Part shown: positions 5,107 to 10,474 of the stretch, in pieces
Numbering within the stretch: the first letter of the stretch is position 1
Layout of the letters: each line of letters starts with the position of its first letter
NCBI GenBank assembly: GCA_903928275.1
Contig: CAIYQJ010000078.1
Location: forward strand, 1-10,474
Direction of reading: 5' to 3'
DNA from: an uncultured Chloroflexota bacterium
Lineage (GTDB): Bacteria; Chloroflexota; Limnocylindria; Limnocylindrales; CSP1-4
Length of the DNA: 10,474 nt
Made by a program: the position numbers and the translations under genes
The notes under the pieces: generated by a model
The model's input: only the letters and a program-made list of their open reading frames with translations
Database searches by the model: none
What the model was told of the DNA's origin: nothing

Positions 5107-6159
5107 TTGCGCTTCTCGCGGATGATCCAGGCGGTCGACGCCCACGCCTGCGGCGAGCCCGGCCGCGTCATCGTCGGTGGCGTGCTCGATGTCCCCGGCG
5201 CCACCATGCTCGCGAAGGCGCGCCACCTCGCCGAGCACGGCGACGACCTGCGCCTGCGCATGCTCCGGGAGCCGCGCGGCTACCCGGCCCTGTGCTGCAA
5301 CGTCATCCTCCCGCCCACGCGGCCCGAGGCGGACGCGGGGTTCGTGATCATGGAGCAGGTCGAGTACCCCGCCATGTCCGGGACGAACACGATCTGCGTG
5401 GCCACGGTGCTGCTCGAGACCGGGATGCTCCCCATGGTCGAACCGGTCACCGAGATCACGCTGGAGGCGCCGGCGGGGCTCATCCGCGTGCGGGCGGCGT
5501 GCCGCGACGGCAAGGTCACGCACGTCACGTTCCGCAACGTCCCGGCCTTCGCGGCCCATCTCGACGCCCCGATCGAGGTCCCGACGCTCGGGACCGTCCC
5601 GGTCGATGTCGCGTGGGGCGGCATGTGGTACGTCATCGCGGACGCGGCGCGCTTCGGCCTCCGGCTCACGCCGGACGAGGGCCGCGACATCGTCCGGATC
5701 ACGGAGCTCCTCAAGGCGGCCGCGCGCGAGCAGCTGCCGGTCGTCCACCCGGAGCAGCCGGGTTTCGCGGGCGTCACCATCGGCCAGCTCTCCGGCGAGC
5801 CGAGCCGGCCCGACGCCCACCGGAAGAACGTCGTCACCGTGTCCACCGGCGAGCTCGACTGGGACCGGCCTTCCACGTGGACGGGTGTCATCGACCGCTC
5901 GCCATGCGGGACCGGGACGTCCGCGAAGATGGCGACGCTCCATGCACGTGGGCTCCTCGGCGTCGGCCAGCCGTTCGTGCACGAGGGGATCCTGGGCACG
6001 GTCTTCACGGGACGGATCGTCGAGGAGACCACGGTCGGGCCGTACCCGGCGGTGGTCCCCGAGATCACGGGCACCGCGTGGATCACCGGCTTCGCCTCGT
6101 ACGTCGTGGACCCGCAGGACCCGTTCCCGGACGGTTTCACCGTCGGGGACCTCTGGTGA
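5107..6159 (+). CDS. Proline racemase family protein with Ser/Cys pair (hydroxyproline epimerase or trans-3-hydroxy-L-proline dehydratase type)
   Basis: The protein has 350 residues, the usual family length. Cofactor-free enzymes of this family use two facing residues to remove and return the alpha proton of proline derivatives. Here the first is Ser91 in PAMSGTNTICVATVLLETG, where proline racemase has Cys in MCGHGT; the second, Cys267, is kept in DRSPCGTGTSAKMA. In published family surveys, Ser/Cys enzymes include 4-hydroxyproline 2-epimerases and 3-hydroxyproline dehydratases, so plain proline racemase is unlikely. The N-terminal DAHACGEPGRVI (11-22) is typical. The His that usually follows MCG is Thr93. 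The TTG start is supported by GGAGG at 5096. A metal-dependent amidohydrolase and an oxidoreductase follow on the same strand, suggesting a catabolic cluster. Substrate cannot be fixed from sequence. Confidence 0.88.
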   Translation: MRFSRMIQAVDAHACGEPGRVIVGGVLDVPGATMLAKARHLAEHGDDLRLRMLREPRGYPALCCNVILPPTRPEADAGFVIMEQVEYPAMSGTNTICVATVLLETGMLPMVEPVTEITLEAPAGLIRVRAACRDGKVTHVTFRNVPAFAAHLDAPIEVPTLGTVPVDVAWGGMWYVIADAARFGLRLTPDEGRDIVRITELLKAAAREQLPVVHPEQPGFAGVTIGQLSGEPSRPDAHRKNVVTVSTGELDWDRPSTWTGVIDRSPCGTGTSAKMATLHARGLLGVGQPFVHEGILGTVFTGRIVEETTVGPYPAVVPEITGTAWITGFASYVVDPQDPFPDGFTVGDLW

Positions 6160-6186
6160 CGGCGCCCCTGGCCGCTCCGCCTCTGC

Positions 6187-6192
6187 TACCGT
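6187..6192 (+). promoter_or_regulatory. TACCGT, possible -10 box for a leaderless amidohydrolase start
   Basis: TACCGT (TAnnnT) ends seven bases before ATG 6200. The 40-base gap after the racemase-family gene contains no Shine-Dalgarno sequence, so either this gene has its own leaderless transcript or it is translated inefficiently from an upstream one. Confidence 0.3.
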
Positions 6193-6199
6193 CGCGGCC

Positions 6200-7447
6200 A
6201 TGACCGACCGCACCGTCGTCCGCGCCGGCCACCTGCTCGACGTCCGCGCGGGGGGGTTCGTCGCGGACCGAGCGCTGGTCGTCGAGGACGGCCGCGTGGC
6301 CGCCGTGCTCGCCGGCGCCGATGCGCCGTCCGCCGCCGAGACGGCCTCGCTCGACCTGCGCGACCTGTGGGTGGTGCCCGGGCTCATCGACTGCCACACC
6401 CATCTCGTCGGCGACGTCCAGGAGGCGGGCGTCCCCGCGACGACGACCTCGGCCGCGCAGGAGGCCTTCAGCGGCGTCCGGAACGCACGGGCCACCCTCC
6501 GGGCCGGGTTCACGAGCGTGCGCGACCTCGGCTCATTCCGCGCCTTCGTCGACCGCGACCTGCGCGACGCGATCGATGCCGGCGACGTCGACGGCCCGCG
6601 GATGCAGGTCGCCGGCGCGTACATCACCGCGCCGTGGGGTGGGGGAGACGTCGTCGGCCTCGCCCACGACATCCGGCTCCCGGACGACCTGCGCTTCGGC
6701 GTCGTCACCTCGCCGGCGGAGGTCCGCGACCGCGTGCGGCGCCTCCTCATCGGCGGCGTCGATGTCATCAAGTGCATCGCGACCGGTGCCGTCCTCACCC
6801 AGGGCGGCGTCCCCGGCGCACCGGAGCTCACGGAGGACGAGCTGCGCGCCGCGGTCGAGGAGGCGTCCCACTACGGCGCCTCCGTCGCGGCGCACGCGCA
6901 CGGGGCGGAAGGCGCCAAGCGGGCGATCCGGGCCGGCGTCCGGTCGATCGAGCACGGGTCGATCCTCGACGATGAGGCGGTCGCGATGCTCGCCGCGTCC
7001 GGCACGTACCTCGTCATGGACCTCTACGACGGCGAGTGGATCGCCGAGGCCGGGGCGCGCGATGGGTGGCCGGCGGAGACGTTGCGGAAGAACGACGAGA
7101 CGATGGCGACCGCGGTCCTCGTCTTCCGTCGGGCCGTCGCGGCCCGTGTGCCGCTCGCGTTCGGCACCGACAGCGGCGTCTACCCGCACGGCCTCAACGC
7201 GCGGCAGCTCGCGTGGTACGTCCGCTGCGGGCTCTCGCCGCTCGGCGCGGTCCGCTCGGCCACGCTGTGGGCCGCCGAGCTCATGGGCTGGGCTGACCGC
7301 GTGGGCACCCTCGAGCCGGCCCGCTTCGCCGATCTCGTGGCGGTCGCGGGCGATCCGCTCGCGGACGTCCGTGAGCTCGAGAGCCCGGTCGTCGTCGCCA
7401 AGGGCGGCCGGGTCGTCCGCGACGACCGCGGCGCCGCCCGCGCCTGA
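6200..7447 (+). CDS. Metal-dependent amidohydrolase, imidazolonepropionase/prolidase-like group
   Basis: The protein has 415 residues and is probably cytoplasmic, with no signal peptide. It shows the amidohydrolase-superfamily pattern: a small N-terminal beta part, then PGLIDCHTHL with the metal ligands His66 and His68, DVIKCIATGAV with Lys191 as the probable carboxylated bridging lysine, AAHAHG (His232/His234), SIEHGS (His252) and FGTDSG with the catalytic Asp324. A C-terminal stretch, GTLEPARFADLVAVAGDPL (369-387), closes the beta sandwich. This subgroup includes Xaa-Pro dipeptidases and carboxypeptidases acting on other dipeptides, and is often misnamed imidazolonepropionase. Next to a proline-racemase-family gene, release of proline or hydroxyproline from peptides is an attractive guess, not a demonstrated role. 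No histidine-degradation genes are nearby, arguing against true HutI. The frame stays open far upstream (to about 5606) only because of GC bias. Confidence 0.88.
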   Translation: MTDRTVVRAGHLLDVRAGGFVADRALVVEDGRVAAVLAGADAPSAAETASLDLRDLWVVPGLIDCHTHLVGDVQEAGVPATTTSAAQEAFSGVRNARATLRAGFTSVRDLGSFRAFVDRDLRDAIDAGDVDGPRMQVAGAYITAPWGGGDVVGLAHDIRLPDDLRFGVVTSPAEVRDRVRRLLIGGVDVIKCIATGAVLTQGGVPGAPELTEDELRAAVEEASHYGASVAAHAHGAEGAKRAIRAGVRSIEHGSILDDEAVAMLAASGTYLVMDLYDGEWIAEAGARDGWPAETLRKNDETMATAVLVFRRAVAARVPLAFGTDSGVYPHGLNARQLAWYVRCGLSPLGAVRSATLWAAELMGWADRVGTLEPARFADLVAVAGDPLADVRELESPVVVAKGGRVVRDDRGAARA

Positions 7448-7500
7448 TCCTCGCTCCGGACCCACGACGACCGCCACCACCGCGCGACAGGGAGGGACGC

Positions 7501-8382
7501 ATGGCTCACATCGGCTTCGCCGGCCTCGGCACGATGGGCGCGGCGATGGCCGCGAACCTGGCCCGGTCCGAGCACGAGGTCACGGTCTGGAACCGCACGT
7601 CGGGCCGGGCCGGGCCGCTCCTCGATCTCGGCGCGGGCGAGGTCGAGGACCCGGCGGCGCTCGCGGCCGCATCGGACATCGTCGTGATCTGCGTCTCGGA
7701 CACCCCCCACGTCGAGGAGGTGCTCTTCGCGGCGCGCGGCATCTCGGCCGGCGCCCGACCCGGCCTCCTCGTCATCGACTGCTCCACGATCGCACCGGCG
7801 GCCACGCGATCCTTCGCGGCTCGGCTCGCGGAGGCCGGGGTCGCGTTCGTCGACGCGCCGGTCACCGGCGGGTCGGAGGGTGCCCGCAACGGGACCCTGT
7901 CGGTCCTCGTGGGAGGTGGGGACGCGGACGTGGCCCGGGCCCGACCGATCCTCGAGCTGGTGGGTCGGACGATCACGCACCTCGGGCCGGTCGGTGCCGG
8001 CCAGGTCGCCAAGGCCGCGAACCAGGTGATGCTCGCCGGCGGCTACCTCGCCGTCGCGGAGGGCCTCGTGCTCGCGATGAAGGCGGGCCTCGACCCCGAG
8101 CTCGTCGTGGCGGCGCTCTCCGGCGGCGCCGCGGGGAGCTGGATCCTCGCGAACCGCAGCGGCCGGATGATCGCGAACGAGTACCCGCCCGGGTTCCGGC
8201 TCGCGCTCCACCGCAAGGATCTCGGCATCGCGCTCGAGCTCGCCCGCGAGGTCGGTGCCACGCTGCCGCAGGCGGCGCTCGCGGCCGCGATCGAGGACGG
8301 CCTCATCGCCCGCGGGCACGGCGACGAGGACAACTCGGCCCTCGCCCGCGCCATCCGGGAGCTGTCGGGACTGGACGGCTGA
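7501..8382 (+). CDS. NAD(P)-dependent beta-hydroxyacid dehydrogenase (3-hydroxyisobutyrate dehydrogenase family)
   Basis: The protein has 293 residues, a normal family length. It has an N-terminal Rossmann fold with GFAGLGTMGAAMAANL (5-20), followed by WNRT (30-33) after the second strand, where Arg32 may favour NADP. The substrate-binding segment is DAPVTGGSEGARNGTLSVLVGG (118-139) with the conserved G-G-S core. The catalytic Lys171 lies in GQVAKAANQ, with Asn174 beside it, and HRKDLGIA (237-244) is the conserved C-terminal helix motif. Members reduce or oxidise small beta-hydroxy acids or semialdehydes such as tartronate, succinic or methylmalonate semialdehyde; the sequence does not settle which. 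The start is clear: GGGAGGG just upstream of ATG 7501. It is the last gene of the plus-strand cluster and converges on the phosphofructokinase gene, 21 bases away. Confidence 0.92.
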   Translation: MAHIGFAGLGTMGAAMAANLARSEHEVTVWNRTSGRAGPLLDLGAGEVEDPAALAAASDIVVICVSDTPHVEEVLFAARGISAGARPGLLVIDCSTIAPAATRSFAARLAEAGVAFVDAPVTGGSEGARNGTLSVLVGGGDADVARARPILELVGRTITHLGPVGAGQVAKAANQVMLAGGYLAVAEGLVLAMKAGLDPELVVAALSGGAAGSWILANRSGRMIANEYPPGFRLALHRKDLGIALELAREVGATLPQAALAAAIEDGLIARGHGDEDNSALARAIRELSGLDG

Positions 8383-8383
8383 T

Positions 8384-8403
8384 CGGGCCGGCCAGGCCGC
8401 CCG
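8384..8403. terminator. Inverted repeat filling the gap between two convergent genes
   Basis: CGGGC (8384-8388) and GCCCG (8399-8403) are complementary and enclose a GGCC-rich loop; the repeat occupies nearly the whole 21-base gap between the dehydrogenase stop and the phosphofructokinase stop. It could act as a terminator for both directions but has no T tract on either side. Confidence 0.25.
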
Positions 8404-9582
8404 TCAGGCGTCGGAGCGCAGCAGCAGCGGCAGGCCCAGGCGACCCGAGTACTGGGGCCGGAACCGGTCCTCGTTGTACATCGTGGCCACGTCGACCGTC
8501 CTCGGGGGCAGCCCGGGGTCCGGGAGCGGCACGTGCGCGTAACGACCCTCGAGGACCGCCGTCATGCGCCCCTTCGCGCCCTCGCGGATGAGGTCGAGGG
8601 CGATGTTCGCGTAGGTGATCGCGACCATCTGGTCGAGCATGTCGGCCTCGCCTGACCGCAGGTCGTACGTCAGCTCGCTCGCCACGGCCTCCTCGCCGGA
8701 CCGGCGCCTGATCTCGTCGACGAGCGCCTCGCCGATGTTCGCCTTGTGGCGGTGGCCGAAGGAGTCGGTGTCGCCCACGTCCGGCAGCGTCCCGCCCTGC
8801 CAGATGGCCCCCTCGGCCACGATGACGATCGCGTAGCGGCTCGGGTTCGACTGCTTGTCCGCGACGAGGACCTCCACGAGGTGATCGATGTCGAACGGGG
8901 CCTCCGGGATGAGGCACCGCGCCGACGCGACGTACGCCGTGTAGAGCGCCGTGAAGCCGGCGTCGCGCCCGAAGATCCGGAACACGCCGATGCGCTCGTG
9001 CGACCCGAGCGTCGACCGCTGGCGCGTGATGAGCTCCTTGGCGCGGGCGACCGCCGTGGCGAACCCGATGCAGTACTCGGTGCCCTGGACGTCGTTGTCC
9101 ATCGTCTTCGGGATCGCGATGAGGCGGACCCCGGCGGCATCCAGCGTGCGTGCGTAGCTCAGCGTGTCGTCGCCGCCGATCGGGATGAGGTAGTCGATCC
9201 CGAGCGACTCGAGGTTCTCGAGGACGACGGGCGTGAGGTCGAAGATCCCGCCGCCGACCTCCATGGTCGCAGCCCTGTTCTCCGCGAGGCGCGCGGGGAG
9301 TCGAGCGGCCGGCATCTTGCGGGGGTTCGTGCGGGACGTGTGGAGCATCGTCCCGCCGGTCCGGTCGATCGCGCGCGTGTTCCGCCGGTCCAGGATCATC
9401 GCGTAGTCCGGGTCGAGGTCCGGCCCGGGCTGCATGTGGGTGAGGCCCTCCCAGCCCCGCCGGATCCCGACGACCTCGTAGCCGAGCTCGCCTGCGCCGT
9501 ACACGACGCTCTTGATGACGGGGTTGAGGCCGGGGACATCGCCCCCGCCGGTGAGGATTCCGATGCGTCGAGCGGGGCTCAT
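8404..9582 (-). CDS. pfp: 6-phosphofructokinase, predicted pyrophosphate-dependent
   Basis: This cytoplasmic glycolytic enzyme phosphorylates fructose-6-phosphate at C1. It has 392 residues. Motifs are GILTGGGDVPGLN (8-20), IGGDDT (135-140), PKTMDND (158-164) with the catalytic Asp162, GRDAGF (205-210) and AEGA (257-260). In ATP-dependent enzymes the second Asp of GGDD and the Lys of PKT are usually Gly (GGDGS and PGT). Having Asp139 and Lys159 together is the known signature of PPi-dependent enzymes, which work near equilibrium and can run in both directions. Some actinobacterial relatives combine these residues differently, so donor preference is an inference. The ATG at 9582 has GGAG upstream at good spacing. 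The gene is alone on the minus strand, divergent from the TadA-like gene and convergent with the dehydrogenase. Confidence 0.93.
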   Translation of the reverse strand: MSPARRIGILTGGGDVPGLNPVIKSVVYGAGELGYEVVGIRRGWEGLTHMQPGPDLDPDYAMILDRRNTRAIDRTGGTMLHTSRTNPRKMPAARLPARLAENRAATMEVGGGIFDLTPVVLENLESLGIDYLIPIGGDDTLSYARTLDAAGVRLIAIPKTMDNDVQGTEYCIGFATAVARAKELITRQRSTLGSHERIGVFRIFGRDAGFTALYTAYVASARCLIPEAPFDIDHLVEVLVADKQSNPSRYAIVIVAEGAIWQGGTLPDVGDTDSFGHRHKANIGEALVDEIRRRSGEEAVASELTYDLRSGEADMLDQMVAITYANIALDLIREGAKGRMTAVLEGRYAHVPLPDPGLPPRTVDVATMYNEDRFRPQYSGRLGLPLLLRSDA

Positions 9583-9642
9583 GGGTTCTCCAGGGGTGAC
9601 GGGTGGTCAGGACCGACCGCCCAGGCGCGCCGGCCGCCGACA

Positions 9643-9648
9643 ATGCTA
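9643..9648 (-). promoter_or_regulatory. Possible -10 box TAGCAT for the phosphofructokinase gene
   Basis: On the minus strand TAGCAT lies 60 bases before the ATG at 9582, leaving a leader with a normal ribosome binding site. No convincing -35 box is seen at 16-18 bases upstream. Confidence 0.3.
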
Positions 9649-9703
9649 GCGCGGTCGATCGTCGCGCGCCCTTCCGGGGGAGGATCGGCGGGCCGAGAGC
9701 GCC

Positions 9704-9709
9704 TATGAT
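9704..9709 (+). promoter_or_regulatory. -10 box TATGAT giving a leaderless TadA-like mRNA
   Basis: TATGAT, five of six matches to TATAAT, ends six bases before ATG 9716, so transcription would begin at the start codon. There is no Shine-Dalgarno sequence and no obvious -35 box. Confidence 0.55.
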
Positions 9710-9715
9710 CGATTC

Positions 9716-10144
9716 ATGAACTACGAGCTCTTCATGGCCGAGACGCTTGCCGAGAGTCGGCTCGCCCTCGAGGCCGGCGAGCGGCCCGGGGCCGCGGTCG
9801 CCGTGCTCGACGAGGCGATGGTCGCCCGCGCACACGACCAGGTCCGGGTGTCGGGGGACCCCACCGCGCACGCGGTCCTGGTGGCCCTGCGGGACGCGGC
9901 GCGGAAGCTCGGCGCGGACCGCCTGGCCGGCGTGACCATCTTCACCACGATCGAGCCGTGCGCGATGTGCGCCGGCGCGCTGCTGGAGTGCGAGGTCGCG
10001 GAGGTGGTGTACGCGGTCCGGGACGAGAAGCGGGGTGCCGCGGCGACCGTGCTCCACCGTGCCACCGATGGCCGGCGGCTCCGCGTCGTCTCGGGGATCC
10101 TGGAGGAGCAGGCCGAGGACCTCATCGGCGCCTCTGCGAGCTGA
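9716..10144 (+). CDS. TadA-like cytidine/adenosine deaminase-fold protein with altered catalytic residue
   Basis: The protein has 142 residues. It keeps the general TadA layout: an N-terminal helix (about 1-20), DPTAHAVLVALRDAA (48-62), then FTTIEPCAMCAGALLECEV (76-94) and a C-terminal helical end. His52, Cys82 and Cys85 can bind zinc. However, the HAE motif that supplies the proton-shuttling Glu reads His-Ala-Val: Val54 replaces Glu. The Asn usually found upstream in the HNQV-like segment is Asp41. Both changes argue against normal deamination. The Val codon is GTC, two changes from either Glu codon, so a single sequencing error is unlikely, and the frame is intact with typical codon use. 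It may be a degenerate tRNA adenosine deaminase, a non-catalytic RNA binder, or a deaminase with another chemistry. Its ATG follows a TATGAT box at leaderless spacing, and two tRNA-Ser genes lie downstream. Confidence 0.85.
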   Translation: MNYELFMAETLAESRLALEAGERPGAAVAVLDEAMVARAHDQVRVSGDPTAHAVLVALRDAARKLGADRLAGVTIFTTIEPCAMCAGALLECEVAEVVYAVRDEKRGAAATVLHRATDGRRLRVVSGILEEQAEDLIGASAS

Positions 10145-10181
10145 CGTCCGACCTTCCGGCGCCCGGTCGGGGCCGCTTTGG

Positions 10182-10187
10182 TATCCT
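10182..10187 (+). promoter_or_regulatory. -10 box TATCCT for tRNA-Ser(CGA)
   Basis: TATCCT ends seven bases before the mature 5' end of the tRNA, so the transcript may start at or very near the mature end and need little or no RNase P trimming. The -35 region is not recognisable. Confidence 0.4.
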
Positions 10188-10194
10188 CGTGCGC

Positions 10195-10281
<87 letters not shown>

Positions 10282-10341
10282 CCTGTGCGCCCGGTCGTCG
10301 GACCGCCGGAACCGCGCTCGGGGTGGTGGACGTTCGCCCGC

Positions 10342-10426
10342 GGAGAGGTCGCCTAGTGGCCTAGGGCGCCGCACTGGAAATGCGGTATGGGGCAACCCAT
10401 CGAGGGTTCAAATCCCTCCCTCTCCG
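10342..10426 (+). tRNA. tRNA-Ser (anticodon GGA)
   Basis: GGAGAGG (10342-10348) pairs with CCTCTCC (10419-10425), with discriminator G10426 and encoded CCA at 10427-10429. The anticodon stem CCGCA/TGCGG holds the loop CTGGAAA, giving anticodon GGA (10376-10378), which reads UCC/UCU. The variable arm is ATGGGGCAACCCAT and the T arm GAGGG-TTCAAAT-CCCTC. It begins 64 bases after tRNA-Ser(CGA), with no promoter visible between them, so both probably come from one transcript. Nothing else is recognisable from 10430 to the window end. Confidence 0.95.
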
Positions 10427-10474
10427 CCACATCCACCCGCGGCGTCCCGCGCCGACATCCGGGTCGCTGCGCCA

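Noticed and set aside
5606..6199. A long upstream in-frame extension of the amidohydrolase
   Set aside because: It would overlap the racemase-family gene almost entirely and is low-complexity Arg/Ser; the conserved fold starts at ATG 6200.
6200..7447. Naming this gene hutI (imidazolonepropionase)
   Set aside because: The motifs fit the broader amidohydrolase group with a carboxylated Lys, and no other histidine-degradation gene is nearby.
6321..8591. A 756-residue plus-strand open frame across the amidohydrolase and dehydrogenase genes
   Set aside because: It is extremely Arg/Ser/Pro-rich and without motifs, and it is out of frame with two well-supported enzymes.
8303..10057. A 584-residue minus-strand open frame covering the phosphofructokinase and TadA-like genes
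   Set aside because: It is a GC-rich shadow: the true frame between 8404 and 9582 has full phosphofructokinase motifs, while this one is Arg/Pro/His-rich and has none.

Overview
The window is very GC-rich (roughly 70 percent by eye), gene-dense bacterial chromosome. Genes are mostly separated by short gaps, several probable starts lack a Shine-Dalgarno site but have a -10-like TAnnnT box 6 to 10 bases upstream, and secreted proteins carry Ala/Ser/Pro/Thr-rich linkers. I infer a free-living high-GC bacterium, most likely Chloroflexota (Limnocylindria-like), with Actinomycetota as the alternative. No 16S rRNA or other marker gene is present, so this is a guess from style. I see no insertion sequence, phage, CRISPR array or plasmid function.

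Layout, left to right. Positions 1-1421 (minus strand) hold two shikimate-pathway genes: aroF (DAHP synthase, the entry step) followed by the start of aroA (EPSP synthase), overlapping by TTGA and cut by the window edge. Upstream of aroF (1422-1736) is a dense regulatory region. It has a clear TTGACA-N17-TACGCT promoter, two overlapping short leader ORFs that together contain Phe, Tyr, Tyr and Trp codons, and an intrinsic terminator 36 bases before the aroF ATG. This looks like transcription attenuation responding to aromatic amino acids. Copies of GCCGGCTCG are iterated behind the promoter. Divergently, tRNA-Ser(GCU) and tRNA-Arg(GCG) occupy 1737-1914.

Positions 2061-5081 (plus) encode two cell-surface proteins: a DegP/HtrA-like lipoprotein protease with a PDZ domain and an unknown C-terminal domain, and a single-pass membrane protein with two extracellular domains. 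Positions 5107-8382 (plus) form a probable catabolic cluster: a proline-racemase-family enzyme with a Ser/Cys active-site pair, a metal-dependent amidohydrolase of the imidazolonepropionase/prolidase-like group, and a 3-hydroxyisobutyrate-dehydrogenase-family oxidoreductase. Use of proline or hydroxyproline and their peptides is a reasonable inference but is not proven. Positions 8404-9582 (minus, convergent) encode a phosphofructokinase with the Asp/Lys signature of pyrophosphate-dependent enzymes.

Positions 9716-10144 (plus) encode a TadA-like deaminase fold protein that keeps the zinc ligands but has Val in place of the catalytic Glu. It is followed by tRNA-Ser(CGA) and tRNA-Ser(GGA). The altered TadA-like protein and the tRNA-Arg with anticodon GCG, where most bacteria use ACG edited by TadA, may be linked: the organism may decode CGU/CGC without inosine. 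That link and the aroF leader are the two most interesting points in the window.
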